Origin: Sphaerosporella brunnea
Lineage: Eukaryota > Ascomycota > Pezizomycetes > Pezizales > Pyronemataceae
Direction: 5' to 3'
Assembly: GCA_008704415.1 (NCBI GenBank)
Contig: VXIS01000105.1
Coordinates: 1 to 64,000 of the forward strand
DNA: 64,000 nt
A program made the translations under genes and the position numbers. The notes under the pieces were generated by a model. It ran no database searches. It was not told the origin of the DNA and saw only the letters and a program-made list of their open reading frames with translations. Shown in pieces: positions 34,118 through 45,062 of the stretch. Numbering within the stretch: position 1 is the first letter of the stretch; every line of letters begins with the position of its first letter.

Positions 34118-34864
34118 TCAAACAGTCCTCCTATCCGTCATGACTCTCACAATGGCACCAGTGCCCGCGACGTCCACAACCTGTGTAACTCAATCAGCAT
34201 TTCCCCCGGAACTATGTCAAGACGTAGAGGGTACCTTTTCGTGCCAGCTCAGTAGTACGCTCATTCCACCACCATCGCCCCTGCTGGGCGCAACACCAAA
34301 CTCCCGGGTGGCTCCGCCGAAACCGCTCACGGAGGAAGCGCCGGTCGCATGAACGGAGACTCCGGGGGTGCCATTGTTCGAAGCGTTGTGGCGGGCCATG
34401 CCCTTGTAGAGGTACCTACAGTCTGGTAAGTGCGTCGGCCGAGCTGAGTGGTGAAAGCTGCTCACTTCATGAGTGCGTCCAATAGCTCCGTGCCATTGGG
34501 GGAGCTATAGATACGAGCCAGGATCGGTGTCATCTCAGCTTGTTTTATGGAGGACAAGATCTCGAGAATCGTAGCGAGGTGAAGCTCCTGAGGCTTATGT
34601 GTCAATAGCTAGCTTCGAATAGGAGCAACCGAGGAGAGTTCGGACCTTGCCCTGGTCGTCTCCGCCGTAGGGCACATTCTTTAACGCAGTCAGGAGAGCC
34701 TCTTCTTGCTCCCCACGCTGAAGCGACTGGCGGCAGTGGTTTGCGAGAGCTTGGATGTCGGCGAGAGGTACTGGAGCGAATTGCGGGGTGAGGAGCTCTG
34801 CAGGAAAGGCGTTCTCGGGGTCGAGAGCATCAACATCAATCAAGCGCCAGTTACCAGTGGCCAT
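34118..34864 (-). CDS. ARPC5: Arp2/3 complex subunit 5 (p16-Arc)
   Basis: A subunit of the actin-nucleating Arp2/3 complex at endocytic patches and hyphal tips. Exons on the minus strand: 34864-34646, 34587-34466, 34415-34235, 34180-34118, coding 194 aa. Family signatures: the N-terminal NWRLIDVDALDPE, then ALLTALKNVPYGGDDQGK, TPILARIYSSPNGTELLDAL, KYLYKGM, VLLSWHEK, and the C-terminal end GAIVRVMTDRRTV. It is longer than yeast Arc15 (154 aa) because of a Gly/Ser/Asn-rich insertion of about 35 residues between KYLYKGM and the WHEK motif. The last exon codes only 20 residues and is invisible unless the 54-nt intron is removed. It lies head to head with RAD18. Confidence 0.9.
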
Positions 34865-35142
34865 TGTGTGTGATGTCGAGGAGAAACGGCGAGTAATGAG
34901 GGCAATTATATTCTCGTTGAGTTTGGTTTGTGGTGATGTTGGATCGATGGGGTTTGTCGGCTGGAGGTTGAATGAGCTCCAGGTTCTTGGCACGCTAAAC
35001 GGCTTCAAGGGATGGGGCGCGTCTCCCCTCAATCAGTTTTCTGCCCGCGAACTTCGCGTCTCTCCGTGGCGCGCCTTCCTCAACACCATCGCCTTTCTTC
35101 CACCCGCGACCTCCTTCACTATTTTTGTTTCCTTAGACAGGC
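34865..35142. promoter_or_regulatory. Shared 278-bp promoter of ARPC5 and RAD18
   Basis: The divergent start codons are 278 bp apart. The interval ends in CCTTAGACAG immediately before the RAD18 ATG, which could be the acceptor of a 5' UTR intron. No TATA box seen. Confidence 0.5.
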
Positions 35143-36739
35143 ATGGCAGAGAGCACTGCTACAGATCCGACAGACTGGGATGGCACAAATCTTCCATTCA
35201 TATCATCTCTGGATGCTGCACTTCGATGTGAGGTCTGCAAAGAGTTCTACACGGCACCAGTTATGACCAACTGCTGTCATACGTTCTGCTCCATATGCAT
35301 TCGAAGAGCCTTTAATAATGACGGAAAATGCCCAGCATGCAGAACGAATGGACAGGAATACCAGTTGCGAAGAAACACAATAGTTCAGGATCTCCTCGAT
35401 GCCTTTTTGGGGTGTAGGGACAAACTTTTTCACTTTGCGACGAAAGAACAAGACTCGATTTTCCGAGACGAAAGGGAGAGTACGCCATCAAATCCGCAGC
35501 CCTCGAGCCAATCACAACGACCACGTCGACGAGCCGCCGCTGCTGCGGCGGCGGTGAAGTTGAGCGACGACGAGAAGGAGGATCTGCAACCCGTGGAACC
35601 AGCACCGCCACCTGGTTTGTGCTTGTCCCCTCAAAATGAAGCACTGCTAACAGTTACCAGACGATGGTCTTGTGGCCTGCCCCGTCTGCTCCCGGCGGAT
35701 GAAAGTTGATGCAATAAATGCTCACGTCAACAAATGCTTGGATAACCCTGTGCCTGCTCCATCTGCAGCGCCCGCATCTAACCCAGCTCTCGTCACACCA
35801 GCTGTCCGACAGCTCCGTTCAACGTAGGGAGGCATTTCCATATTCTCTCAGTATATGAGGCTAATGAATAACAGTCGCACTGCCACTCGCTCAGGACCTC
35901 TGTTCGAGCGTCTTCCGAAGTTAACCTACTCCATGCTCAAAGACAAGCAGCTCAGGCAAAAGCTTCGCGAACTGGGGATTTCGGATGCTGGGAGTCGTAA
36001 GCTTCTCGAAGAGAGACACACTGAGTGGATCACGATTTGGAACGCAAACGCAGATGCAACGTACCCCAAGAGTAAGAAAGAAATGCTGGACGCTCTGAAC
36101 TCTTGGGAGAGAGCGCACACTAGACCAGCCAACAATAAGACGAAGTTAGCAGATTGGTCGGATGATAACTGGGCAGCGAAGAATAGCGATGACTTTTCGT
36201 CGCTCATTGAGAAAGCAAGGGCGAACGCGAAACGACAGAAGATTGAGAAAGTTGAGATGGAGCCAGACAGTTTTCGGAAGGAAACTGCTTCTGCACCAGT
36301 CCCCAGGCTATCTGCATCTTGGACAGAGACAGCTATTGGGCCAAGTTCACAACCTCCCATTAGCGCACAGCCCAACATCCGGAATGCTGGAATGTCGTTC
36401 AGCCCACAGCCCACACCTTCTATAGACGCACATATCGATCACCATCCGCATGCACAACCCTCTGTCCTCCCGACTGAGTCCCTCATGGGTGCGCAACCAA
36501 ACGGTGGACGACCTCTTCTACGGACACAACCCTCTGTCACCATGTCGCTGCAGTATCATTCGAATCTGCCACACGTGCCCTCCATGTATTCGCCGCCCTC
36601 ACAAGAACATCGAACTCACGCCCCTTCTCAGTCACAACCGCAATCACGTCAACTATCATCCTCGGCGTATAGTTCTGCCTCTACCGTGCCTGTGACAGTG
36701 AACATTAACGACAAGCGGAAGTACGAGAGCGTCGAATAG
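35143..36739 (+). CDS. RAD18: E3 ubiquitin ligase RAD18 (postreplication repair)
   Basis: Rad18 with Rad6 mono-ubiquitinates PCNA at stalled forks. Exons: 35143-35614, 35661-35823, 35875-36739, coding 499 aa (yeast 487). Domains in order: a C3HC4 RING at about residues 29-67 (CEVCKEFY, CCHTFCSICI, CPAC); a UBZ4 zinc finger at about 163-182 (CPVC, then H and C in the C-x2-C-x11-H-x3-C spacing); a SAP domain at about 230-265 (KLTYSMLKDKQLRQKLRELG); then HTEWITIWNANAD, typical of the Rad18 family. The last 150 residues are Pro/Gln/His-rich low-complexity sequence. A polyalanine stretch lies before the UBZ finger. Introns are 46 and 51 nt. Confidence 0.92.
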
Positions 36740-37388
36740 TTGCTGCAATATCTCACTGCCTTGGTACTCAAGTATCTACGGGATGTTTTCGTTGCATTTG
36801 AGTGCTTTTGAATGTACCCATTATTATTCATGTAGATGGCGTTTCTTTTGTATTATAGATAAGTATGTGCATACTCACGCAGCTGTATGTATGATACACC
36901 ACCGCATGGAAGCGGAGGCATGGAAGCGGAGGAAAGGCGTTCTGGAGATTGCATAGGAATTGGACCATCTCTTGAATTGAATTTTTCGTGCCATGAAGTT
37001 TGCTACATGGGAGTGATATCTGATGATGCGAAAACATCAGATGCCCAACCTAATGCTCGACCTTTTCCTTTAACTGCGATCGAAAATCCATAGGCTTCCA
37101 ATAAAACCTCCCACAGAGCACTCTGTGATTATGTAGCACGACATGTGATCAAGCCCGGCCTGTCTTGGCTCTGCACATTAAGCCGGGACCGCATAAGTCC
37201 CGTCCCTGAGAACGTCGAGAACGTCATCTCCGCTTCACGCAACGATCCACGAAACTCTCAGCCGCACCGCTTTCGGGATTTCCGCCAGCTTGTTTCTCCA
37301 CCCACGCCTGCGAGGCCCCCTACCAACCCATACCCTCAGAACCACAGAACTACAGAAGACCCTTCAACTTCTCGCCGCGGAGAGACAC
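36740..37388. other. Spacer between RAD18 and TRS85 (tandem genes)
   Basis: RAD18 3' UTR, then the TRS85 promoter. Contains a 14-bp direct repeat (GCATGGAAGCGGAG, twice, near 36,903-36,930). The frame upstream of the chosen TRS85 ATG is open to 37,290, but only with a non-ATG start. Confidence 0.45.
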
Positions 37389-39638
37389 ATGACATCCATA
37401 TATTCCGACGACGGCTCACGCCCAGGGACACCTAGAGGCCGGACCGCGCACCTCCGTACCTCCACCATTCGCAGCAGCAGCTCCACCAGCTCTCTCAATT
37501 CCCTCTTCGCGTCCACTTCCGTCAAAGACAAGCTCGGCGGAGGCTACGACGCCAAGTCTATCATATGTCGTGCCTTCGTTCCTCATATCGCCGTGCACGT
37601 TTCACGCGACACAGACGAACTGGCACGGGAGAAGGGTTTCGCCAGTTTTTGCGACATGATACGGCCGTATGGTGACGACCTGCAGGGACGGTTGACAGTA
37701 AGGGACAGCGTAGGGAGCAGCGCTAGCTATGACGACTTCGGGGTGAGGTTTGTGGGCCTGCAAGATATGGCGGCGAGCGGGGAACGGTGGGAGACCGGGA
37801 TCTCGGCATGGGCGAATGGGGCGGCAGCCAAGGAGAAGATGGAGGGTGTCTTTGTGGGAGGGAATATCGAGGAGGTTGAGGAGCTACTAAATACACATCT
37901 AGAGCGCAGCGAGGATCTTATCGATATCACTCCTCCCCCTCCCCCGGTTACGAATGGAAATGGCACTGCTGCTGCAGCGGCGGCAGCGGCCGAGGCAGCT
38001 TCCCAATCGCCTTCGGATCGGTTTTTCTATTTTCACTTTCTGAGGCGAATGCTCAGTGCCTTTCCAGTGTCGCCCCACGAAACATTCTCGCATCCTGTGG
38101 CCTGCGTGATCGCCATTTCGTCGAGAAATCCTGCGCCAATAGAAACCCTGCGGAACCTTTACGCCTCTGGGAACGACGTTAATATGCCCAGATATGTAAA
38201 TAGTGATTATCTGCGATACTATGTGCTAGTTCATGACGAGGATAGGGACGATATCGGGAAGTTAGTTGCAGGCTGTTTGCACCATGAAGATGTCTGGGGA
38301 ATGCTAAAATGGTGTCTAGGTCTACAGCCCTGTTCGACCAGATGAAGAAACACTTTGGCCTGAGTTGTCATTTACTGCGATTACGTTCCGGAGGAAAGAC
38401 GGCAATAACAGACGATGACGCGGTGCTGGTGCCAACCAGCCAGTGGCGGTCAGCAGCCGAAGAGCTTGCCAGTATCCGTGCAAAAGGTGCGCAGGACAAC
38501 TAACATCCTCCTCAAACATGGCTCACAGTTCCCAAGATACCGAAGAGAATCCCCCATTATGTCTACCTGAGACGGATGCCTCAGGAATTTGCACCATGGT
38601 GCGAGAAATGACACAAATGAGCGTAGTACCGTTCATGGAGCGATGCATAGCAACCTGGAACGACCAGGTAGCGTCTAGACGAAGAGGCCTCAGTGGCCGC
38701 TTCTTGTCAATGTCCAAGCGCTATTTTGGGAGCTCTAGCTCACGGAACTCTACGTCCTCATCCAGCAACTATGATCCTGTGACAGCGTCATATCCTCCCA
38801 CGTCGCCAGAAGCGCAGATGCGGAAGCTGGCGGATTTTGCGTTCATGCTGCGGGATTGGAAGTTGGCACACAGTACGTATGATCTATTACGAACTGACTT
38901 TAACAACGACAAAGCCTGGAAATACCACGCCGCAGCACATGTACGATGATCTCTATTACCACATACCCCAAGAGCCAAAACCTAACACATTTCCAGGAAA
39001 TGACCGCTATAAGCCTAATCTTGACCGGCACGCCTCTCACAGGAAAAATCCGCCAAGAGACAATCGAGCCCATGATCGACCTAGCATGCTACTCCTATAT
39101 CGCACGCTGCAGCGCCACCTATTCCGCCCTCCGATGCCTCCTAGTTGCCGTGGAGCTCCTTCGTCTCCGGGGCGGCGGCGCAGTCGACGAAGCCGCCAAA
39201 TGGGCGATCAGAGCGCGGGATGCGCAGTCCCTCGGCCCCATCAGCCACGCACTGATCACAGAGCGAGTTGGTGACTGCTACAGCGCGCGCCTCGGCAAGG
39301 GGAGCCAGGGCCTCGGCAGCCGCCGGCGAAAAGCGGCGATGTGGAAGATGTTGGCAGCTAATGAGTGGATTGCGGCTGGAAAATTGGCACGCGCAAAGAA
39401 CTGCCTCGATTATGCGTTGCCGGCTTATGAGGCTACCAAGTTCGAGGGCATACGCGCGTTTGCTGAACAGATGCGCAAGCAAACCGCGTACACCCCCTTG
39501 GCAACTGCTGGACCATTGGATAGTGGAGAGCCCGAGGTCGAGAGTGAAGAGCTGGGACGACGGAATAGGCGGAGTGTTATACTCTCCCCCACTGTTGAGG
39601 ATTCGCGCCGCGGGAATGATAATTTTGTGGAAAGTTAG
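37389..39638 (+). CDS. TRS85: TRAPPIII subunit Trs85/TRAPPC8
   Basis: Trs85 gives the TRAPPIII complex (a Ypt1/Rab1 exchange factor) its specificity for autophagy and the cytoplasm-to-vacuole route. Exons: 37389-38260, 38320-38486, 38537-38940, 38997-39638, coding 694 aa (yeast 698). The conserved core is clear: PVACVIAISSRNPAPIETLR, VNSDYLRYYVLVHDE, ALFDQMKKHFG, VVPFMERCIATWNDQVASRR, then ADFAFMLRDWKLAHSTYDLL and AAAHEMTAISL. The N-terminal 60 residues are Ser/Thr-rich. A Pro6 plus polyalanine insert lies around residues 185-205. The third exon joins only if the acceptor AG at 38,535-38,536 is used. It is convergent with YKT6. Confidence 0.87.
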
Positions 39639-40008
39639 GTGCATTTCCTCTCTTCTTTATGAGCGGCGCAATTTATTCTTTTTTAATTGGGATGCATGGT
39701 GAATGGGCGTTTGGTGTTTTCTTCTTCTGGACGGGTTAGAAAAACAAATGTGTGTACGATTTTCCTTCTTCAATCTTTACGTTATAGATGACGTGCCAAA
39801 TGTATGTATGACGCCGAAGGAGGGAAGAAGGAGAGGCATTAGACAATATCCATAGCCACATCTACTTCATTTCATCCATCACATGTAGTATTATCAACGT
39901 AGCTCAACTTCAACCGGCGCAAACAAACCAACAGGGATTGACAGACAAGACAAAACACCGCTTAAAAGAAATGCCATAAAGACAACCGCTTGGTGAAGAA
40001 AATGGAGA
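39639..40008. other. Convergent 3' spacer, TRS85 to YKT6
   Basis: 370 bp shared by two 3' UTRs. AT-rich on the TRS85 side; no recognisable element. Confidence 0.4.
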
Positions 40009-40721
40009 TCACATGACAACACAACACGAGTTCTGCTTCTTGGCCTGAGTGGATGACATCATCAGTACCTCTCCAGCCAACGAAGGGGTGAATGATTCAA
40101 ACTGACCTGAGCATAAAACAGCCTACTCGTTCCAGACAACGCATTACTCCTCTCAACCAGATTATCCAGCTTCTCGCCTCTCTCCAACACGCTCTCGATA
40201 GTCTTATGCAGTACGATCTTGGTCTCGTCCAGTTCCTGCTGAATGCGCAGTATGCTGTCTGCCTGCTTGGGGTCCTGGTACTTCTGTATGTAGCCCTGCA
40301 GCTGCGGCATCTCGATCTTGGGCGAACCCGTCGCCCACGTCGCCCGCGGATTCGCAGTTAGAAACTCGTCGACGATCTGCGATAGCAGCTTGTGCGCTAC
40401 TAGCTTTGGGTAGTCATGGTCGCTGATCACCACCCCCGCTAGCCCCTCGGACCGCCCGTACACGTGGAACGTGTACGACTGCTCCTCGATGTCGTTGCGC
40501 GAGCCCGGCGCCACACGCTCTGCTACTGTCCCTGCGAACATCGAGAGGAATTCGGACACGGGTGTTCGCTGGAAGAAACTGAAACTGTCGAGGTGCTTGA
40601 CCGATACCATTTCGTAGGCGGGCTTAGGGTCGTTGCGTAGGATCTGGAAGAGGGGTTAGTCGGGTTGTTTGACAAGTGGCCGGAGGTGGAGAGCACGGAC
40701 TCCGATGTAGAGCAACTTCAT
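40009..40721 (-). CDS. YKT6: R-SNARE Ykt6 (longin SNARE)
   Basis: Ykt6 is a lipid-anchored SNARE acting in ER-Golgi, vacuolar and autophagosome fusion. Exons on the minus strand: 40721-40701 (only 21 nt), 40643-40107, 40044-40009, coding 197 aa (yeast 200). The N-terminal longin domain begins MKLLYIG and continues FFQRTPVSEFLSMFAGTVAE. The SNARE motif includes the zero-layer Arg in VLERGEKLDNLVERSNALS. The last exon codes AKKQNSCCVVM: the tandem cysteines and CVVM box fit palmitoylation plus prenylation, as in Ykt6 generally. Both end exons are tiny, so the protein is complete only when spliced. It lies head to head with CHM7. Confidence 0.93.
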
Positions 40722-41094
40722 GATGGCGGTTGGAGAGGGGTCCGGTTTCGGTGGGTTCGGTTTGAAGTGAATGTGGTTGTAGTTGTGGTGGTGTGTTGTG
40801 GAGTTGTTGCCGCTGGTTGGATGGTTGTGATGGGAGATGGCGAGATGGTTGGAGTTTCGTTGTTTCAGGGAGTGGGAAGTGAGGCAAGCTCGGTTGGTTA
40901 GATGCGCCGATGGCCCTAGCTGATATGACACGGGGGAGGTCACCGCTGGAGTGACACAAACCTAAAATTACTTAGATTAGATGCGAGATAAGATTAGAGT
41001 AATATGCTCTGTGATGTTACAGAGTGACAACATCCCTTTGAACGCAGCACGACATTTACTGACACTGTCAGACGACAAGCTCTTCACAAAGAAC
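40722..41094. promoter_or_regulatory. Shared 373-bp promoter of YKT6 and CHM7
   Basis: Divergent start codons 373 bp apart. The half next to YKT6 is strongly strand-biased (GT-rich plus strand, CA-rich on the YKT6 strand), with TTGTAGTTGTGGTGG-type runs near 40,770-40,800. An in-frame ATG at 40,981 would extend CHM7 by 38 residues, but family members start as at 41,095. Confidence 0.5.
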
Positions 41095-42525
41095 ATGTCT
41101 GAACTACTCCTCTTCGTGTTAGAGCACGAGCAATTCCGCAGGTATGTTCCCATCAAAAAAAATACATCCTCAGCAGGTGGAAACTAACACGGCAGATAAG
41201 AGCCCGCCTTCCCTCTCTTTACTCCGACTTCCGCAACCTCAAAATCACCAACCCAAACGGCTTCTACGCGAACATCGCTGCATGGACAGCCGTGTTGTCT
41301 GAAGCCTGCAAAGCCGGCAAGCTTCCCGGCGAGGACAAACTTGTGCTCAACAGCAACGAACAGCTGGTCTCAGCTGTGCAGACTCGGGACTGGGGACGGC
41401 CTCTCGCTCTCGGTGCGGTAGTGGTGCGTCCAGTCCACATGCTCTAACCCACAGGCGTGACCGCCGCCGCTGACAGTGTGTGCTACCAAGGCAGAGGCGG
41501 TGTATAGCAAAGACTTCTACCCGCTCGATGCATTCATGAGCCAACAAGCGAGTATATACCAATGGAGCTATGCGGGGACAGCGTTGAACTGGGGTCTGGA
41601 AAGAATTGGACTCCGAGGGCCGCCGGCGGGTAGGGGAGTGATGAGCGGAAAATTCGTTGTCGTTAAGAACGTCGAGGATAGAGCGAAGGAGGTCACCCGC
41701 ATCATGGCCTCCCGGTCTTCGCTGACAGAGCGTATCTTCACCGCGGACCTTTTCGCGACCGAGCTCGCGCCTGACCTGTCCGCTACAGACTTGAGAGTAC
41801 TGCTGCGACATCTCTCGCGCGATTCCGCGGCCTGCGCGTATGATGGCTTTACGGTGAAGTTCAAAGCCCCGACTGAAACTGCGCCCGAAGAGATTACGGA
41901 GACCGACAACACCATCGCACACCTGAAATCGCTACTCAAGTCGCTGACTGCGCGTGTGGATACTCTGAGCGCAGATATCGTGACCTGCACGGCACGTGCT
42001 CAGGCCGCAGCGGCCCAATCCAACCGGCCAGTTGCGTTGGCAGCTTTGAAGTCTCGCAAAACCGCCGAGGCCGCGTTACACCATCAGATAAAGGCTTTAG
42101 GACAGGTGGAAGAAGTGATGACGTCTATCCAGACCGCCGCAGGCAACATCGAGTTGGTGAGGATACTGGAAAGGAGCTCGAAGGTGCTGAGCGGCTTGAA
42201 TAGAGAGATTGGAGGCGTGGAGAGGGTAGATGAGATTATGGAGGGCCTCAGGCAGGAGACGGATAATGTGGAGGAAGTCAATAGGGTGCTTGCGGAGGCA
42301 GGCACGGAGGTGGACGAGGCGGAGGTCGAGGATGAGCTAGAAGCGCTCATGAAGGAGACGGAAGAGAAAGAGCATGCGGACAAAGTCAAAGAACAGCTTC
42401 AAGAAATCCCGTTCGTCAGCGAAATGGAGAGAAAGCTGTCGGCCACCTTGGAGAGCTTGAAGTTGGATGCCGACAAGCCTGCGGAGGAGGAGGAGAAAAA
42501 GAAAGAAGAGGTGCATGCTTCCTAA
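41095..42525 (+). CDS. CHM7: ESCRT-III-related protein CHMP7/Chm7
   Basis: Chm7/CHMP7 recruits ESCRT-III at the nuclear envelope for sealing and pore quality control. Exons: 41095-41141, 41201-41423, 41491-42525, coding 434 aa (human 453). The start MSELLLFVLEHEQFRRARLP with SLYSDFR fits fungal Chm7 N-termini. PLALGAVV and PLDAFMSQQASIY belong to the winged-helix-like N-terminal half. The C-terminal half is the Snf7 coiled-coil: LKSLTARVDTLSADIV, LKSRKTAEAALHHQIKALGQ, then a very acidic tail (EEEEKKKEEVHAS). The second intron boundary (donor 41,424, acceptor 41,490) is my best phase-0 choice; neighbouring sites are possible. Confidence 0.85.
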
Positions 42526-42807
42526 GATCGTCCAACCAAGCCTGCTTTTGCATTTTTTTATTTACTGTTGCGCTATTTCAAGGATTGAGAAGTGTTTATT
42601 TCTTTGGATTTGACGATATCAGTTACTTGTATGCTACGTGGTAATGACACCGGAAACCATTCACGCTGTGATATCTCATGAATCGCCGAGCCACTTGCAG
42701 GTACCCCGCATAACTACCCCACATCGCCGGCCGCCCTCGGAGTCGAGTGTTCGTTTATAGCATCCCAGTGTGGTCTCCACAGTGCGCTACGCGAGGCCAA
42801 ACACACA

Positions 42808-43653
42808 ATGGCATCCCCGCCTTCGATTGTGCTCTTCGGAGACTCGCTCACGGAGCAAGCATTCTCTCATGAGCGTCATGGCTTTGCCGCGTCACTGGCA
42901 GAATCCTACGTGCGGCGCGCAGATGTTCTAAACCGAGGTATGTATATTCCCTCTCCTCCCTTTCTTTTACAAGTTACTGAGAGGACCTAGGCCTGTCAGG
43001 CTACAACTCCGACTGGCTCTTGTCATTCCTAGAGAAAGTTTTGGCAGCGCAGGTATCGGAGGTGTTATTGTGGGTGATCTGGATCGGCGCCAACGACGCC
43101 TGCTTGCCCGAGTTTCCCTTTCACGTTCCGCTGGATCGTTACAGATCCAACCTTGGCCGCATGGTCTCCCTGATCCGCTCGCACGCGCCTTCCAAGAATG
43201 CTAAGATCTTGTTTCTTACGCCGCCGCCGGTGGATATTGAAATGTTGAAGGTGCACCATCGAAGGAAGGGGAGGGATAGGAGGGTGGATGTTACTGAGAG
43301 CTATGCTGAGGCTTGTCTGGAGGTCGCGAGGGGGTTGGGAGAGGGGGTGGGAGTAATTGATTTTCATAAGGCGGTGAAGGAGAGGGTGGTGGGGAGTTGG
43401 AGTCTACAGCAGTGGATGACGGATGGTCTGCATTTGGGACCGAAGGGATACAAGCTGTTGAATGGGATGGTGAAGGAATACATTGCGACGGAGTGGAAAG
43501 AGCTGAAGCCGGCAAATGTGCCGTTGATGGTAAGTTCCCCAACTCCGAGAGGGTTGATATATGGAAGCTGACGACTGATAGGCACCGTGGGTGGGAGATT
43601 TGGAGGTTGTTAAGGAATGGGAGAAGGCGCAGGTTAAGCATGACGAGCTTTGA
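42808..43653 (+). CDS. IAH1: SGNH/GDSL esterase, isoamyl acetate hydrolase type
   Basis: Predicted to hydrolyse short-chain acetate esters, as yeast Iah1 does. Exons: 42808-42937, 42991-43529, 43582-43653, coding 246 aa (yeast 238). SGNH blocks: block I LFGDSLTE (catalytic Ser); block II Gly in NRGLSGYNSDW; block III IGANDA (Asn); block V DGLHLGPKGY (catalytic Asp and His). No signal peptide or transmembrane segment. The protein ends in KHDEL, an ER-retrieval tetrapeptide, which is odd for a protein without a signal peptide (see findings). The last exon codes 23 residues after a 52-nt intron. It is convergent with TAP42, with stops 140 bp apart. Confidence 0.87.
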
Positions 43654-43792
43654 AAAACCAGTCGCACTACTTTTTTATTTGAGTCTGTGTTCTGTACGAG
43701 GAACTGTAATGATGGAGTTTTGTTTGTTTTTGATTCAGTGTGAGGGATTATCCTCGGTTTAAAGTGTTTCCAGATCCCCTAGAAGGGCTTTG

Positions 43793-45062
43793 TTAGAGCG
43801 GCTTGTCGCGAGCAACGGGAAGGACATACTTTGGGTTCTGTTCTACAAACTCATCCCAGGCACGGGCCTTCATGGTGGCTTTGTCTGCTTCCTCGTAATC
43901 ATCCTCATCAACCTCGGGCTTCACACCGGATTTCTCCCTTCTAGATGTCAACAAAGCCTTCACGGGGCAAGGAGTTGGAACACTCACCCGCCGCCCTCAA
44001 TTATACCGCCTCTCTTCCGCTCTTCTTCCAGATACTCGTCGATAGTCATGGTGGGTAAACTGTGGCCAGGTCTAAACACCCCATCCTTCAACTGCTGCCG
44101 CTTGTCAAGCAAGACGAAAGGGCGCAGCGGTTTGCCATCCTTGGTAAGCAAAGCGCCACCCTTGATTGTGTTGGGAAGGGTATCCAGTCGTTCGCTATTC
44201 CAATCGTCCTTGTGGCTGCGCCGTCGCAGATCATCCTCTTCCGGCTGGTATTTGGAAGCGGGTGCTTCTGGCGGAGGCGCTCTAGCGAGCATGTCTAGTT
44301 CTAGAACTATCATTTCGAGGGATTGGATAGTCTGCATTATAGCGAGCTTTATTGATGCTTTGTAGTATTCCCGGAGGTCTTCATCGTCTCGATTCTGCTG
44401 ATTTGCCAGCATCTGGACGTTGGTGAACTCGTTAGTTGCCGCCGGCACTTACTCCGGTTTGGGAATATCGCACCTCAATCTTAGCTCTCAACTCTTTTTC
44501 AGCCTTAAATTGCGCAATCTTCGCCGTCCGCCTAGCACCCGGATCTGTTGGTAGTGTAGACACTGGTCGCCCAGTACCTGCATTCTCGGCCGCCGCCCGC
44601 TCCTCCTTCGACACCAGATCGTAAGCGTCACAGTAAGCGATAAACTCCTTGTAGAGCTCCATCGAGCGCAACAACACCGCTTTCCGGTCCGGCGATTTCA
44701 GGCGCATGTTTAGTTCCGCAAGATGGAACGGGATGAGCAAGCATCTGAACTCCCGTCAGAACCCCGGTTCCCCGGTTCCCCGCATCCTACCACCACCACC
44801 ACCACTACCACCACTGCACATACCGCATATCCGCAGTCGCCAGGTCCTCGAGTGACTCGTTCAAGCTGAACATCGAAGCTCTCGCTACTAGCTCTTTGGC
44901 CTGCTCATACTTGGAAACGGCGGCGCAGAGCTTGGCTTGGTACTCATCGCTGTTGCTGTCCGGATAGTTGCTGAGTTCCTCCTTCAGGGCATCGGCTTCG
45001 ACCAGAAGCGTCTTGATAGTACCGGCCGCCGTGTCTTGGTCGTTCTCGTGGTTGGTAGACAT
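43793..45062 (-). CDS. TAP42: TAP42/alpha4 (IGBP1) PP2A-associated protein
   Basis: Tap42 binds and stabilises PP2A-type catalytic subunits (Pph21/22, Sit4) downstream of TORC1. Exons on the minus strand: 45062-44824, 44744-44474, 44412-43988, 43937-43793, coding 359 aa (yeast 366). The N-terminal alpha-helical TPR-like domain is seen (YPDSNSDEYQAKLCAAVSKY, LLIPFHLAELNMR, KAVLLRSMELYKEFIAYCDA, KIAQFKAEKELRAKIE). The C-terminal part has REYYKASIKLAIMQTIQSLE, KPLRPFVLLDKRQQLKDGVF and PTMTIDEYLEEE, the well-conserved IGBP1 block, then an acidic tail (DEDDYEEADKATMKARAWDE). Confidence 0.9.
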
